Positions 47,030 through 59,359 of a stretch of 64,000 nt of DNA are shown here, one piece after another. The notes beneath the pieces were generated by a model. That model ran no database searches, had not been told where the DNA came from, and was given only the letters and a program-made list of their open reading frames with translations. This stretch comes from Torreya grandis (lineage: Eukaryota; Streptophyta; Pinopsida; Cupressales; Taxaceae). The stretch is taken from the NCBI GenBank assembly GCA_037957365.1, contig JARHVA010001471.1, positions 2,238,501-2,302,500 on the forward strand. Direction: 5' to 3'. Positions within the stretch are counted from its first letter, which is position 1. Every line of letters begins with the position of its first letter. A program made the translations under genes and the position numbers.

Positions 47030-48812
47030 ACTTAAGGGAGACTGGGTAGGGGTTTTATTGTTTGGTGTAAGAGCTCCCTCATTAGGTTGTAGGGAGGCTT
47101 AATTTGAGATGAAGCGTATCAATGACATCAGTTCATAATCCTTTATGAGATTATTGAAATTGAATAATAAGAAAGTCTTGCATTTTTCTTGATCTAAGAC
47201 CTATTCTAAAGTCTTCGGGGAAAACATTTTAACTTTGTATTGAAGGGTGGTGACAAAGAGTTTGAAAATATTATCATCACCCATGTTATTATTTAATTTG
47301 TGATCTATATACTTCTATCATTTGATGAAAGTGTGAGTAGATTCATTAGGAAGTTGCTTAGCATTGATGAAATGGCCAAGGCTATTTTTGATAAGATCAT
47401 TATGTTGGAATTTCTTAACTAACATTGAATAAATCCTCTAATTTTTTAATGAAATGTTTAAAAAGTTGATTATACCATTCTAGTACATCTCCAGTAAAGG
47501 GTTTAGCTAGAATTTTGATACTAGCAAAGGTACTAGTTTGAACTCATTCCTTATAGAGATCACCAAAGCTTTTGAGAAAGATAGCAGGATCTTTAGTCCC
47601 ATCATATGTGATAGTTGGAGAGATTTTTCCAATGTCTATGGATACAATGAGGGGATATAAAAATTCATTTTTGAGTTGTAGAATCATTTTATTTTAATTT
47701 AGAGGTTGAGGAATAATGTTTACATTGGTATCTCTAAGAGGAGGAGGAACACAAATTTTAAGTAGTACTGACGCATTACCCAGTTTGTTTTTTTCTAGTT
47801 TCCTATGTGTTGCAAAGTTTGTATACATGACTAGAATCTTATTACACATTTTTTTTTACCTTAATCCATCACACGCTTGGGTTTACCAATCTCATGTTGT
47901 CTTGTTTCCCCTCCCTATAAGTCACTTTCTGATTGGATTTTCCTCATCTTTCGAATCCCTGTTGTGTAGTCCTTTGAATGGCGATGGAAGAAGTGTTTCT
48001 TTAGGCCATCTCTTTGTCACACCTAAAGGAAAAAAATAATAGATCAAATTATAATAAAATTTTATGCTCCAACCCAAAAATAAATGAAACTTAAAGCAAT
48101 TATAAGATGTATTTACTTTTGCAAGAGGTATTTTTTATTATCTAGAACTTATTTTTGGGTGGGTGTAGAAAATACAATATTTTCTTTTGAGAGTGGGTAT
48201 GAAATTGTCTATCAAAGGATGGGATTTAGAGCCACCAATTTCAGCTTTAGATTCTAGATGCCCTAATAATTTATGCTCAATTGGATCAAATTTCAATCTT
48301 ACAGGGAGCCCTTTTGAGTCTTGAATGCTAAAGAGTAAGCTCTCAAATGTGTCTCTGGATCACCCTTGCCATCATAAAGAGTAAACTTAGGTTGAAAAAA
48401 TCCTTATGGTAAAGGTATAAAATCAATGTGACATGTCAATGGTGTATGTAGAAGAGTAAAATAATTCAAAGTCTGTGTAGGTATAGTGGTAACTTGCTCA
48501 AGATGTTTCACCTTGGACTAAAGAGATCATATCTCTTGAACAAGGGTTGTGCCATCAAGAGATAGGGATGTACTAGCTACAACTGGTGGCATAGAAGAAG
48601 GTTGGCCTGCTATAGGGGGTAGTTGAGACATAGTTGCCCCCGTAGTGTCATTTACACCTGGTTGCTCTATGGTATGAGAAGATTGCCCATTGGTTAATTT
48701 TTTTTATTCTTCTTGTAAAATTCTAAGCATGTCATCTTGCATATCTAGATGTTTGATTAAGAATTCTTGAAGTTATCTTTTATCAGTTTCATCAAAACTA
48801 GTATATTGAGCC
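47030..48812 (-). pseudogene. Gypsy-type gag remnant
   Basis: The minus-strand start MAQYTSFDETDKR (ATG at about 48812) is followed by a Pro/Ser-rich linker and then by PKFTLYDGKGDPETHLRAYS near 48370. After the 240-bp inserted repeat, GTKDPAIFLKSFGDLYKE, LAKPFTGDVLEWYNQLF and HFIKKLEDLF follow (about 47400-47640). These are two alternative or successive gag-like motifs of plant Gypsy elements. Numerous stops and the insertion inactivate it. A primer-like site lies upstream at 49687-49698. Confidence 0.65.
47764..48010. repeat. Dispersed 240-bp repeat, copy 2
   Basis: Partner of 23034-23275. It lies inside a minus-strand gag remnant and separates two parts of it, so it appears to have inserted there. 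No clear target duplication seen. Confidence 0.7.
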
Positions 48813-49686
48813 ATCGGTAAAGTAGGAAAATAATTTGAAATGTTTTAAAATGTTTTGCAATATGTTTTAATAGGTAATTTGAGAGAAATGGAAAGTACTA
48901 AAATTAAGAAACATAGAGTCCAAAAACTAGTGAATTGGAAATTGTGCAAAAAGGATACAGAGTTGCCAAACATGTAAGGTGATACCTCAAAAGCAAGTAG
49001 GTGCTAGTATATACCAATAGGAATTTTTTAGAAATATTATTTATAAAATACTATGGACTTTTGAATTTGAAATTGATTTTTTGAGTTAGATATGTAACTA
49101 AATTTTGAAAAAATGATGCAAAAAGTACTAAAAATAACTGAGAATGTATTTGATGCAATGAGGGTTTTAAAAGATTTTTTTTCAAAATTAGTATAATAAT
49201 TTGAAAGATGTGATATGAATTTGTATAATTTAGCTTGAAAACTTTAATAAAAAAATCTAAAATTAGCAATATATTTTTCCAAGTGGTTTGAAAGTATTTG
49301 TGTTCAAATAGGACCTAGTATATGCAAACTAGGGTTTTGGTGAATTTATTGAAAATATTTCAATTAATTTTTATTTTTTTATTTTTAAATTTAGGAAAAA
49401 TCAAGAAAAATTTGCAAAAAATTATAAATAATTAGCTTTAGGGTTTCTAGGGTTTTTGTTCAACAATTTGAACTAAGTTGGGTTTACCAAATGTTTATTA
49501 TTTTTGAAATATTAGAGTTATATTCCTAAATAATAAAGGGGCTAAGAAATGTAAATAAATAAATAAATATTCAAGAATTAACCTACTAATTTATGTAAAC
49601 ATATTGTACTTTTGCCTTCTCTAAATATAGTAAGAAATGAAAGAGATTAGAACTTAACTTATTCTGGCTAATCTGGGCTAAGACAA

Positions 49687-49698
49687 GGTCTGATACTA
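49687..49698 (-). other. Possible initiator-Met primer-binding site
   Basis: On the minus strand TAGTATCAGACC differs in two bases from TGGTATCAGAGC. It lies upstream of the minus-strand gag, as expected. Confidence 0.45.
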
Positions 49699-50689
49699 GA
49701 GGAGTAGGATTGAGAAACAGTCAGAAATAAATCCTTGGAATTCTTTTCTAGGTTGGATAGGAGTGTCAAAAATAAGACACCCTGTTGTCTGCTTATATAG
49801 TCCTATTTGATGTTGTTGTCCTAAGGCTTAAATCTTTTTGGGTTCTATTTGGAATGCTTGTGTTACCCTGTCACTAAAATTTTAGGGTCTAAGACCTTGT
49901 GGAGATTGTTGTGTGATTTTTTTAATATTAAAAACCCTTAAGAGCTCCTGGTGTTTGAACATGAATGCAAACTTGGGATAGAGAGAGAATGGGTTAGTGT
50001 GTAAAGGACACGCTGGATGCACTTCACACCCGTGTGTGGGCACACTGCCTACATACCAATACTCCAAAGAGGGATCAAGCTAATGCAGCTCTCCCATTGA
50101 AGTGTTTGATGTAATTTTTGTATGATCAATGCAACTAGAATTCAAAATTGGATGTGCTTCAGCTAGCTAGTGATTGGTGTAATGACTTGAGTAGACTTTG
50201 AATAATATTATAAGACTGTATGCAAAGAATGGAGAGGAGTGCTTGAGTATACTTGCTTGTATTATTTTATCTCTCTTATAAATGAGTGCCAACCATTATA
50301 AATAGACATTGAATGGCCTTTTATAGGAAAACTAATGGTCATGGCTTAAGTGAATTAATGGGAGGTCGATAGAGAAAAAGATAAGGATATAGGAAAATCT
50401 GACCATTTGAGGCAAATATGAGTTTGGACAACAGCATCAAAAATAAGACACCCTAAATTTTGGTGCTCCTATCCTATTTAGGTGTTATTGTCCTAAGGGG
50501 ATGAGACCTGAGGGGATGGATCTAGGCTTGAGAGGGTTTCTTGGGTCTCAAAAAGCTAAGTCTGAAAAGCTATAGATGACTAGGAATCAGTGAAAGAAGT
50601 AGCCTATAAGGGTTGTGTGAGCCAAAAGGAGGACCTATGGATTAGGTGTCTTAGCCATACTAAAGTTGTAAAATTTCACATTCTACATG

Positions 50690-51235
50690 ACTACAATCTC
50701 CTTACGGTAAATCTAGTTGGAAAATCATTGGTTTCCACACTCTATTTATTAATTCAACTCCCATAAATAATAAAGGCTCATTTATGGTGAAAAACACTTA
50801 GAAACATGACGAGGTGGTTAAGCCTCACTTAAAATGGGTTGGTGATGGATTTCATACTGATCTCTCCTTCAATAACTATAATCTCTGGTGCTCTCCTATC
50901 ATGACCAATACTATCCTCCTTTTGACTAAAATACCTAGTATAAAAAATTTGACACTATTCAAAAAAGGTATTCAAACTTTAAAGGATTTGGTTTCTACTT
51001 GAGATTGGGCCCCTTGGACCTCACTAAAAGTGAAATTTAATTTAAATAATTATGACTTACCTTTTATTTTCTGCAGTCAGGAGCTAATTCCAAATGTCAT
51101 GTTCCACAATATGGATCTGTAACCTCCTCACTCATGGTGGAAATATTGGAGGTGGAATTATAAGACTCATTTCAAGAATTATCCTTCAGTCTTCCTTCCT
51201 CTTCCACATTCTTATGATTTCATTGTAAATATTGT
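50690..51235 (+). mobile_element. Plant L1-type LINE, block B copy, 3' part
   Basis: This matches 31233-31700 of the block A LINE (CTTACGGTAAATCTAGTT and, in protein, HLKWVGDGFHTDLSFNNYNL). It contains about 60 bases near 51080 that block A lacks. It restores the continuity of block B after the 5.9-kb interruption. Confidence 0.8.
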
Positions 51236-51359
51236 CATCACTCTTCAAGGATGATTTAGTGAACCCCTACTTGGTTTAATTATTATTAAACCAACTAGGC
51301 ACCACACTCATGTCACCAAAATGACCATGCATCTAGCTAAGATCTGTATATATAAAAAA

Positions 51360-52085
51360 ACCCCTTATGAACCTATATTGATCAATTATCTCTCACAATT
51401 GACCTAACATTCCCTTCTTTCTTTTCCTCCATATTTGATATTAGATATCTTCTCAAATATTCATTGATCAAGATGCGAGCCTCTTTTGAAAAATTATTTA
51501 ACCATTTCTTATATCCACCTCTCTCCTCTTTGAGTTGCACTGCTTTGTTAGCTGCCTAATCTAGTACTGCATTACCTTCTCTCTTGACATTCTTAAATCT
51601 CACTGACCCCATCTTATTCATAAATGTTTGTATATATTCAATGGTAGTCCTAATTCTCTAAGGATAAAATTTTCTTGAGATGAGTGCATTAATCACAACT
51701 TACAAATCACCTTCAACATTATGCTCTTTCCATCCATACTTTTTCACTATTTGTATTCCTAAGTGGATAACCCTTTCTTCCACCACATTATTTGACTTTG
51801 TACCTATTGCTTGAGAAAATACTAGCTAGGGTTATCCTTCACTATCTCTAAATATTCCACCTACTATTGTTGGACCAAGATTACCTTTTGAAGCCCCATC
51901 AAAATTAATTTTTATTTCACCCTTATTGGGTGGCCTCCACCTTTACAACTTATCCTTCTTCTTTCCTTTTGACATCTCACTCCCATTATCAGGCCTCCAT
52001 TCATCAAACCAAATCTACATCAACTCTTCTTCCCTTTTATCTTTCAAGATACCTTTTTCTCCCCAAGCTATTGTAATTTTAGGTA
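51360..52085 (-). pseudogene. LINE-type RNase H (RVT_3) remnant
   Basis: The minus-strand frame reads EIKINFDGASKGNLGPTIVG and GIFRDSEG, the start of the plant RNase H family found at the end of many non-LTR retroelements, with the first catalytic Asp in NFDGAS. VIHLGIQIVKKYGWKEHNVE and GDL follow, then RFKNVKREGNAVLD and AANKAV at the C-terminal end. Upstream, RREELM-like and IWFDEWRP sequence joins it to a polymerase part that is lost. Stops occur at several points. It lies opposite to the adjacent LINE, so it comes from another element. Confidence 0.75.
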
Positions 52086-52101
52086 GGATTTTTTAACACA
52101 T

Positions 52102-52421
52102 TGTGATGCAGGAGCATCACTATCTATTAGTGTAGGATTTTTCTACCTAGTGGTTTTACCTACACGTCTTTTCAACTTACTTAGGTTAGTTAATTAGGTC
52201 ATTAGGGGTCATTTACCTTTAAGTGGGTTCTAATTGTGAGTTAGGGTTTTACCTTTTTGATAACCTAATCTCACCCTATATGTACTTTCATTTTTTCTAA
52301 AGTGGCTAATGCAAACATTTTCTTTGTTAATTTTTTTGTTTTCAGAGCTCTCATTCTACCTCTACAGGAATTTGACTTTCATCACATAGACGTTATTTAG
52401 AGATCTTGACAAAATTTATCA
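52102..52421 (+). repeat. 5' LTR of a third LTR element
   Basis: About 320 bp starting near TGTGATGCAGGAGCATCA and ending TTTATCA, directly before a perfect initiator-Met primer site. The start is uncertain by a few bases and no 3' partner was found in the window. Confidence 0.65.
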
Positions 52422-52433
52422 TGGTATCAGAGC
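52422..52433 (+). other. Primer-binding site, initiator Met tRNA
   Basis: TGGTATCAGAGC is a perfect match to the plant initiator-Met primer sequence, next to the LTR end. Confidence 0.88.
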
Positions 52434-52689
52434 TTACCTGATATCCTCATGCATTTGTCTCCTTTGGTAAGATCCTCCTGTATTCACCTTGCTATTTTTT
52501 CATATTGTACGACCACCATTTTTGACTTTAGAGGCATTTTTTGAAAACTACCTCAAAACTTGTGTCAAAAGGTCTTTTATCAAAAATACATCTACATATA
52601 TTTTATGGGTTTTTTGAGATCTCAAATGGGTTGTATTTAGTTTTTTGAGAAAGATTACATATTTTATAAAAAAATCTAATTTTTCCTAC

Positions 52690-53330
52690 TGGTACGGTGT
52701 TGTATGGACAAGTAATCAACCCTGCTATCTCTGATTTGGTGCCCAAAGACTAATTCAGGTTCTCTAAGGTGCATTACTTACTCTCAAGACAAATTCAAGT
52801 TTTTTGGGGTGTATTACTTACTCCCAAGACCAATTCAATTTTTTATAGGTACGACTACTCATTACTTATTTTTTTAAGTCATTGTTATTCAATATCTCAA
52901 TTTACACTATAGGGAAGTAATCAGACTTCTCCAAGGTGACAACTTATAATTAATCAGGTTTCTCAAACCTGAATACTTGACTACTTGCTCATAGACCAGA
53001 TCGAGTTTCTCAAGTGCTTCTACTTATAAGTAATTGGGCTTCTCCAGGGTGACAACTTATAAGTAATCAGGTTTCTCAACTTTGATTTCTTGCTCACTAG
53101 ACCCATTCAAGTTTTTTAGGGTTGATTACTCATTACTTGTTTCATAAGTTACGGTTGTTTGAAACTCTAAAGTTGTGCATGTTGAAGAACTTGAAATACA
53201 CTGAGAAGACCCATTCAAGTTTTCGAAGGTCAACTACTTATTACTCATTACTTGCTTTACAAGTAATAAGCCATGTAAGTTCATTATATTTTTGGAAAGG
53301 GTCTGGGAATATGTCAAAGTAAGAACTGTA
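52690..53330 (+). repeat. Degenerate repeats in the leader
   Basis: Irregular copies of an ATTCAAGTTTTTTRGGGT plus ATTACTCATTACTT pattern recur about every 45-60 bases, mixed with a second CAGGTTTCTCAA plus ACTTATAAGTAAT pattern. They lie after the primer site and carry no gene. Confidence 0.6.
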
Positions 53331-54190
53331 TGTGCCATAAATTTTGATTGGTAACTCCTTTTTGAGTGCCATTTTTTTCAAAAGTGCTTGCTTTTTATGC
53401 TCTACACATCGGACCTTCCATTGGACCTTCTATAGCTACAAATACTTTTCACATTTTTTGTACACTCTTGGATGCATTATCAATTGAATATGATATTCCT
53501 CTAGTTCCTTTTACTTACGTACCTACTGCTCAAGATGCATTTTCAATTGAATCTGATGTCTATATGAACATGCTTGTATTTTGATAACTATTATTTTCCA
53601 TTTTTACCCTTACCCTAGCTATTCATCATAACCCATTGCCATTATATTGTCCCCAACTGATAGATTGGGACCAATAAGAATCTAGTCTACCAATTAATGA
53701 GTTATAAAATGATGAGGCATTCTGTGAATTTTTAGGCCTTAGAGACAACATTCTATTAGGAGATCACAAATAAAGATTCTCAATCATATTAGATCCTACA
53801 ACCTATTTTGGGGAGTGAGTGAACACCTTTAGCCAAAAATAAATAAGTAAAACATTGAGGTCCCAAAGTGAAAACCTCTTTGAGGCACTTTTTGACTAGG
53901 GAAAAAGTAAAGATAAAGGCCAGTCTAGTGGTGAAAACCTATTTCAGGTGCCATTAGATGGGGGTGTTCATTCTTCTTTGAATTTAGACTAGGAGACCAC
54001 TAACGATGAACTTGCCTATGGATCTAAGTTCAGCTTTAAGCAATAATAAGTATTTGATCATATTCTTCAAAAATTTATGACTAATTTTGTCACATGGCTA
54101 GATCTCACATTAGGGGACTCAGATTCATCATGCCTAGGAGAAGTTGAGGAGCAAGTCCTAATGGAAGACCTTGACATAATTTAATAGTTT
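53331..54190 (+). other. Decayed region before pol
   Basis: No clear gag or protease. The frame 53366-53584 has no recognised motif. Confidence 0.4.
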
Positions 54191-54196
54191 AAGTCA

Positions 54197-55480
54197 TTGC
54201 CTACTATCCTAGAAGATGGTTTGACCCTTCTAGTTAAAGATACAATAAAGGTAAATATCATGACTCCATCAAACCTAAAATGGATAAAATTAGGCACATC
54301 TCTCACTGAGGAGGAAAATTACATCTTTACAAATCTATTGAGAGAATTTGTAGATATATTTGCATGGGCCTATTCTGACATGCCAGATTTAGACCCTGCC
54401 TTGGTTCTGCACCACCTTGTGGTTAATCCTGAGGCCAAATTGGTAAAATAAAAGTTACATAAGATGCATCCTTGTATTGATATATTAGTAAATAAATATT
54501 TGAAAAAAATCTTAGAAGTAGGATGTATCTGATCCATTGACTACTCAAAATATATCTCTAATGTGGTACCTACTAGTAAAAACGCTGAAGGGATCAAAAT
54601 TTGTATTGATTTTTGAGACATCAAAAAAGATTGTCCTAAAGATGATTTTCCATTGCCTAATATCAACATGATCATCAAATCCATAGCAGGTTATGAAATT
54701 ATTTCACTCATGGATGACTTTTCAAGATACAACCATATCAAAATAGCACCAGAAGACCAACATAAAATAGAATTCACCACTCCATGGAGAATTTTTTTTA
54801 TCAGGTAATGCCATTTGGCCTTAGGAATGCTAGAAATATATATCAAAGGGCCATGACTATAATATTCCATGATATTGTTAAAGACTATGTCAATGACATA
54901 TTGGGAAAATCTAAAACCAGGGCTGACCATCCAACAGTGCTACATAAGATATTTGAAAGATTATGGGAGTACAAAGTCAGACTCAATCCAAAAATATGTG
55001 TATTAAATGTCACTTCAAGCAAATTACTTGGAGTCATCGTATCTTGTAGAGGTATTGAAGTCAATATGGCTAAAGTTCATGCTGTAATTGAGATGCTACC
55101 ACCAACCAATTTAAAGCAACTCCATAGTTTACAGGGTAAGATCTAGTCAATCTAATGCTTCATCTCTTAGTTAGAAAACAAGTACCATCCATTTACACAC
55201 CTTTTAAAGAAGGGAGTTTAATTTCACTAGGATGATCATTGCCAAATAGCTTTTTAATAACTCAAAGACTATCTTGTTAATTTGCCTGTTCTATTATCTC
55301 TTATGCTAGGAAAGCCATTCTTGTTATACCTATCAGCTACTGATCATGATCTAGGGGAACTCTTATCTCAACATGATGAAAATGGAAAATAACATGCCAT
55401 ATACTACCTAAGCTGTACCAAGGGTTTTGATAAAATTGAGAGAGGCAACATAGGTGTCATATTCCTCATCAATCAAGGCA
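54197..55480 (+). pseudogene. Tat-type reverse transcriptase and RNase H remnant
   Basis: The pol linker FVDIFAWAYSDMPDLDPALV is typical of Tat-lineage Gypsy elements. RT motifs follow: KKDCPKDDFPLPNINMII, IAPEDQHKIEFTTPW, VMPFGLRNARNIYQRAMT, and the catalytic box YVNDILGKSKT, where the usual YVDD has Asp changed to Asn. RLNPKICVLNVTSSKLLG then leads to RNase H (KPFLLYLSATDHDLGELLSQ, then HAIYYLSCTKGFDKIE, where the acidic motif is altered). Stops interrupt at 54449 and several later points. No integrase follows. Its link to the LTR at 52102 is likely but not certain. Confidence 0.82.
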
Positions 55481-55672
55481 TGCTTGACTTAGATATCTCC
55501 AATTTGGACACTAATTAATAAAAGAGGATCCTCATGAAGAATATTCTCATCAAAAATCATATAAGTAATAGGAAATTTTAAGGAAAGAAAAGTGTTCATT
55601 ATTTTGTCAACATGGATGAACATCTCTTCATATTATTGTAATATTCTATCCTCAAATCTAGATAGTGTTATT

Positions 55673-56106
55673 TCATGTCCTACTTAGGGGAGGACAAGGG
55701 ATGTTCATTTCAAACAAGAGTTTCATAAGATGTTTTCTATGACATGGAGATGTATTCATAATCTCAAGGAATAGAATTTGGGATGGGATATTAGTGAGTT
55801 CCATAATGGGATCCCACTCATCATAACCCATGAGAAGGTTATTATAAATACGTGCATAGTGTTGAATGAGGTCCTTGAAAGGATGATCCAAAGTACATTG
55901 GAATTTGTGTTGATAAGAAGGAAAGGGTTTGTAGCAAGGTTGTAAATTATGGTGAGAAGATGAATTAGTTGGTTCAGGTTGGTTTTGAGAATTAGTAGAA
56001 GTGTTGATAGAAACTTGATTATCATTAGTGTTGGGTAAGGAATATGGATGGATGATAGAAATAAAATGGGAAGTTTTACCCAAAGGAGTGGTAATTGGTT
56101 CATCAA
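55673..56106 (-). pseudogene. Unidentified minus-strand frame, possible gag part
   Basis: A 136-codon open frame rich in Asn, Ser and Pro (TNSSSHHNLQPCYKPFP) with FKDLIQHYARIYNN. An overlapping frame is open as well. I do not recognise it. Its position after Tat-type pol and its opposite strand suggest a separate element. Confidence 0.3.
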
Positions 56107-56399
56107 AGGTTATAATTTAGTCTTGCCCCAACTCATTTGATTGAGTTAGAGAAAAATCCTAGATAACACAAAAAGTTTGGGATAATGGAAGAGTGTAGAT
56201 AGGTTGAGGATCAATAAGGGAAGAATCTAGAAATATGTCTCATGTCATGACAATTATAGTATACCACATTATCTATACCTCTAACTAACCAATTGTTGTT
56301 TATTTTATAGTTTTTTGACTTATGACCAAAAAACTTACACGTAAATTAGTGACCATGAAATGAAATTTCGTACCTTATAGTGTTTAGTTGCATAATATG

Positions 56400-56880
56400 T
56401 CTTCTCATGTTTCACTTGGTGCTTTCATCCTTATTTTCTTGAGCTAACATCTCTTACTCTTTTTTAGTCTTGTTTACCTTGATAATAAATTGCTCATGCT
56501 CATCCTTTAATGAATCTAGCTTCGTCTTCAATTGAATTCTCTCACCCTCTTTAGCTCTCATACTTGAACTTGAAGCCTCTAACTAAATTTTGAGAACTTG
56601 GATAGTCTCCTTATCCCTCTTAGCTTCTTTATCCATGTCATCCTTTAATATGCATGCTTTCTCTTCAATAATATTTATAGAATCAAGTTTGGACTTCAAC
56701 TTATCATACTCACCTTGCTTTGAACTCAACTTGGAATTTGTATCTTCTAACTGAGTTTTGAGATGTCTGCATTCTTCCTCTTTTGAACTCAAATTAGTCT
56801 TTTCAACCCTTAATTTATCCTCAAGATATTACATGGTCATCTTTGTACCTTCGATCATCTTTAAGTGGTTAAAATTGCAC
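56400..56880 (-). pseudogene. Coiled-coil protein fragment
   Basis: The minus-strand frame is a repeated heptad-like sequence rich in Lys, Glu and Leu: EEECRHLKTQLEDTNSKLSS, YDKLKSKLDSINIIEEKA, then after a stop GERIQLKTKLDSLKDEHEQF and NKTKKE. Similar coiled coils follow the zinc knuckle in some plant Copia gag proteins. That would fit, but no gag domain is seen next to it, so the family is uncertain. Confidence 0.45.
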
Positions 56881-56899
56881 ATAATGTCCTTCTCTAATA

Positions 56900-58440
56900 C
56901 CAATTATTATGCAAGATAATACAATTCAATTCCAAACTCTTTAAACATTCATCATACATTAACTTGATTAAGTAACATAAACATGAAAACACATACATCC
57001 AAAGCATACATAAGAACATACATCACATAAGCACATCATATATGTGGGAAACTCACTTGGGTGATAAAACCCACTAAACCTTAAAAGATGGACTATAGTC
57101 CTATAATAACAACATCCAACATTTAGAATAGTACCAAGTAATCAAGAAACACCCATCCCTTAGTTTAGTGAGACACCAACCCCACAAGGAGCAACTATCC
57201 CTGTCTAGATGAGCACCCATAATAACTATACCTTTAACAAGCTTTACCTTACAAGGAATAACCAACCCCATATCCAACTAATCACCCACTTATCTACCTA
57301 AATAGATCACCTTGAACACCTATTTTTATTCTTCAATTAATGATGATCACCTTTATTTGCACTCTTCTATCTCAAACTACCTCTACGGCTAACTCACTCA
57401 AACTACCTCTTCTAGGATCATTAGGTATAATGACATATGTGTCTTCCTACATCAAATTAATTAGATAAACATGACTAATCCTCTTCACTCTATGATATTC
57501 CTCACTAACCTATACCTTCTCTTTTAATTATTCTCTCCTCTGCTTAAATCCTTGCTTTCAAAACTAGCATAATTAATCCAATTTAACGTTGTACTTATAT
57601 CAATATCTTATTTTAAATCATATTTTATAGCCAAGAAGCTTTCCATAACTCTTAATATATATATCATGATAACACAAATCTCAATACCATCCTCACAAGT
57701 CATCTATAGCATCCATGGGTCATACTTAAGTAGCTACACCTTTTAATTGTGCCTTAGTAGCCCTTATAGGTCACATGGAGATCTATTACCCTTTTAACAC
57801 TCAATCAAGCAAAAAAAAGAACAAAATATAACTTTAAAATACATGGGTCTACTCTATATAACCTCTAAGACATCTTCAAATGAATACTTCCACCAAAACA
57901 CTCTTATACTAAAGCATAAATTGCTTAAACAATATTCTATATAAAGTAACATTATGAAAAAATAAATAGTCAAGTTTGAATTAATTATTAAAACTGAATA
58001 TATATTTATAAAACCCCCAAAATCCACACACATGGTCTTCATGGATTATGCAACACTCTCAAATAGTTAGTTCATCTTTAAAAGTCAAAATATTATCAAG
58101 AATAACTCAATTATCCTTCTCGAGTCACTGGCTCAACATGATCAAACACATAATCAGTTTTGGATCTAAATATATTTTAATGTATAAAAATTTATATATT
58201 TTAATCAACTTATCTAGATGCTCCTTAAATTTATTTACAACTTTGCATTTTACTACATCAAGAAATTTATCCTAGATCAAAAGATATATCTCAAAAACTA
58301 AGCACTAGTTTTCCTTCACAAATTTAAATATTTAAATTCTAATGATCATTGATCAAATGTTAAAATTTAGACACTTTGACCTCATCTCATGATTCTTATA
58401 AACTTTTACCAAATATATACTATCGACCTCCTCAGAAGTA
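56900..58440. other. Unassigned intergenic sequence
   Basis: AT-rich, with no recognisable gene. Short frames only. Confidence 0.4.
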
Positions 58441-58464
58441 GCTTGGTCTTTATCTTTAAATGCT

Positions 58465-58790
58465 CACCATTGATCTTTGATATGAGCTCCCATAATTGTG
58501 CCACTTGGCAGCTCTACATGCCTTCTATACATCTTATATCATTTAGTCAATGCATTTTCACCACTTGGAAATTATACATGAAATATAAGAATCCTTTTAC
58601 TTATTGAATTAATGTGCACCATTGATCTCTAACTACATGATCACACACTCACCATTGGATCTTCTTCTGATAGATTAGATGCTCATTATTAGATCTTTGT
58701 ACAATCATATGCTCACCATTGGATCCTTATTTGGTCAAATTAATTTCTCACCATTATATATATGATCTAATTTAACACTCATCATATATT
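58465..58790. repeat. Irregular CTCACCATTGGATC repeats
   Basis: Copies or near copies of GCTCACCATTGGATCTT occur near 58469, 58613, 58648, 58689, 58719 and 58754 with unequal spacing. This suggests a decayed minisatellite. Confidence 0.6.
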
Positions 58791-59359
58791 TCTTCTTATA
58801 AATTTTTCTAAGTATGGGAACTTAGTAAACTTTTGCCTAGAAGGCTAACTTTGCACCATAATAACTTTTGCTATGCTCAAACTCATGACCTAAAATTTGA
58901 ACCATATGATTTTATTATATAGGGGAATATATCCATGTATCAATTTTATCTTGAAACTTTAACACATGTGAAATATAATTTCATAAAACCTCTCACTTAG
59001 CTTTTTTAATCAAGATGACTACTTGAACCTAAACACTCAAATGACTATTCTGATTAATTATGTTCACTTGTATATTATATGCTTGTATTTGATTCAAATG
59101 ATGTATATTTAACTATTTTTATGGAGAGAGAGTACTCAATTCCACATCTAATGGATCTAAGAGTGATTAAGAAAATCCAAAGAAATTGTTTTCCTTGCCA
59201 ATATTTTCGAATTAATTCTTTTGGCTCTTATGTCTTGCCCTTTGGTTTTCTTCAGACTTTGTTGACTTTATATTCCCATGGATTACCTGTTTGACAATTA
59301 TTTCAAAGGATTTCCTTCTTTAAATTTTCTCATTTCCTTCTTTGCCTTTGTTTTTTTAT

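Larger units (their letters stand above)
44755..50689. mobile_element. Composite retroelement insertion in LINE B
   Basis: About 5.9 kb separates the two parts of the block B LINE, and about 760 bp of LINE sequence is missing at the junction. The insert contains a minus-strand gag remnant and two primer-site-like sequences on the minus strand (45147-45164 and 49687-49698), which suggests nested elements. I could not pair LTRs with confidence. Outside the gag the sequence is AT-rich and unassigned. Confidence 0.5.

Noticed and set aside
49430..49470. Telomere-like TTTAGGG words
   Set aside because: Only isolated TTTAGGGTTTCTAGGG words, not an array.
55756..56106. 116-codon minus-strand frame overlapping another frame
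   Set aside because: Leu/Ile-rich shadow of the 55673-56083 frame, without a motif.
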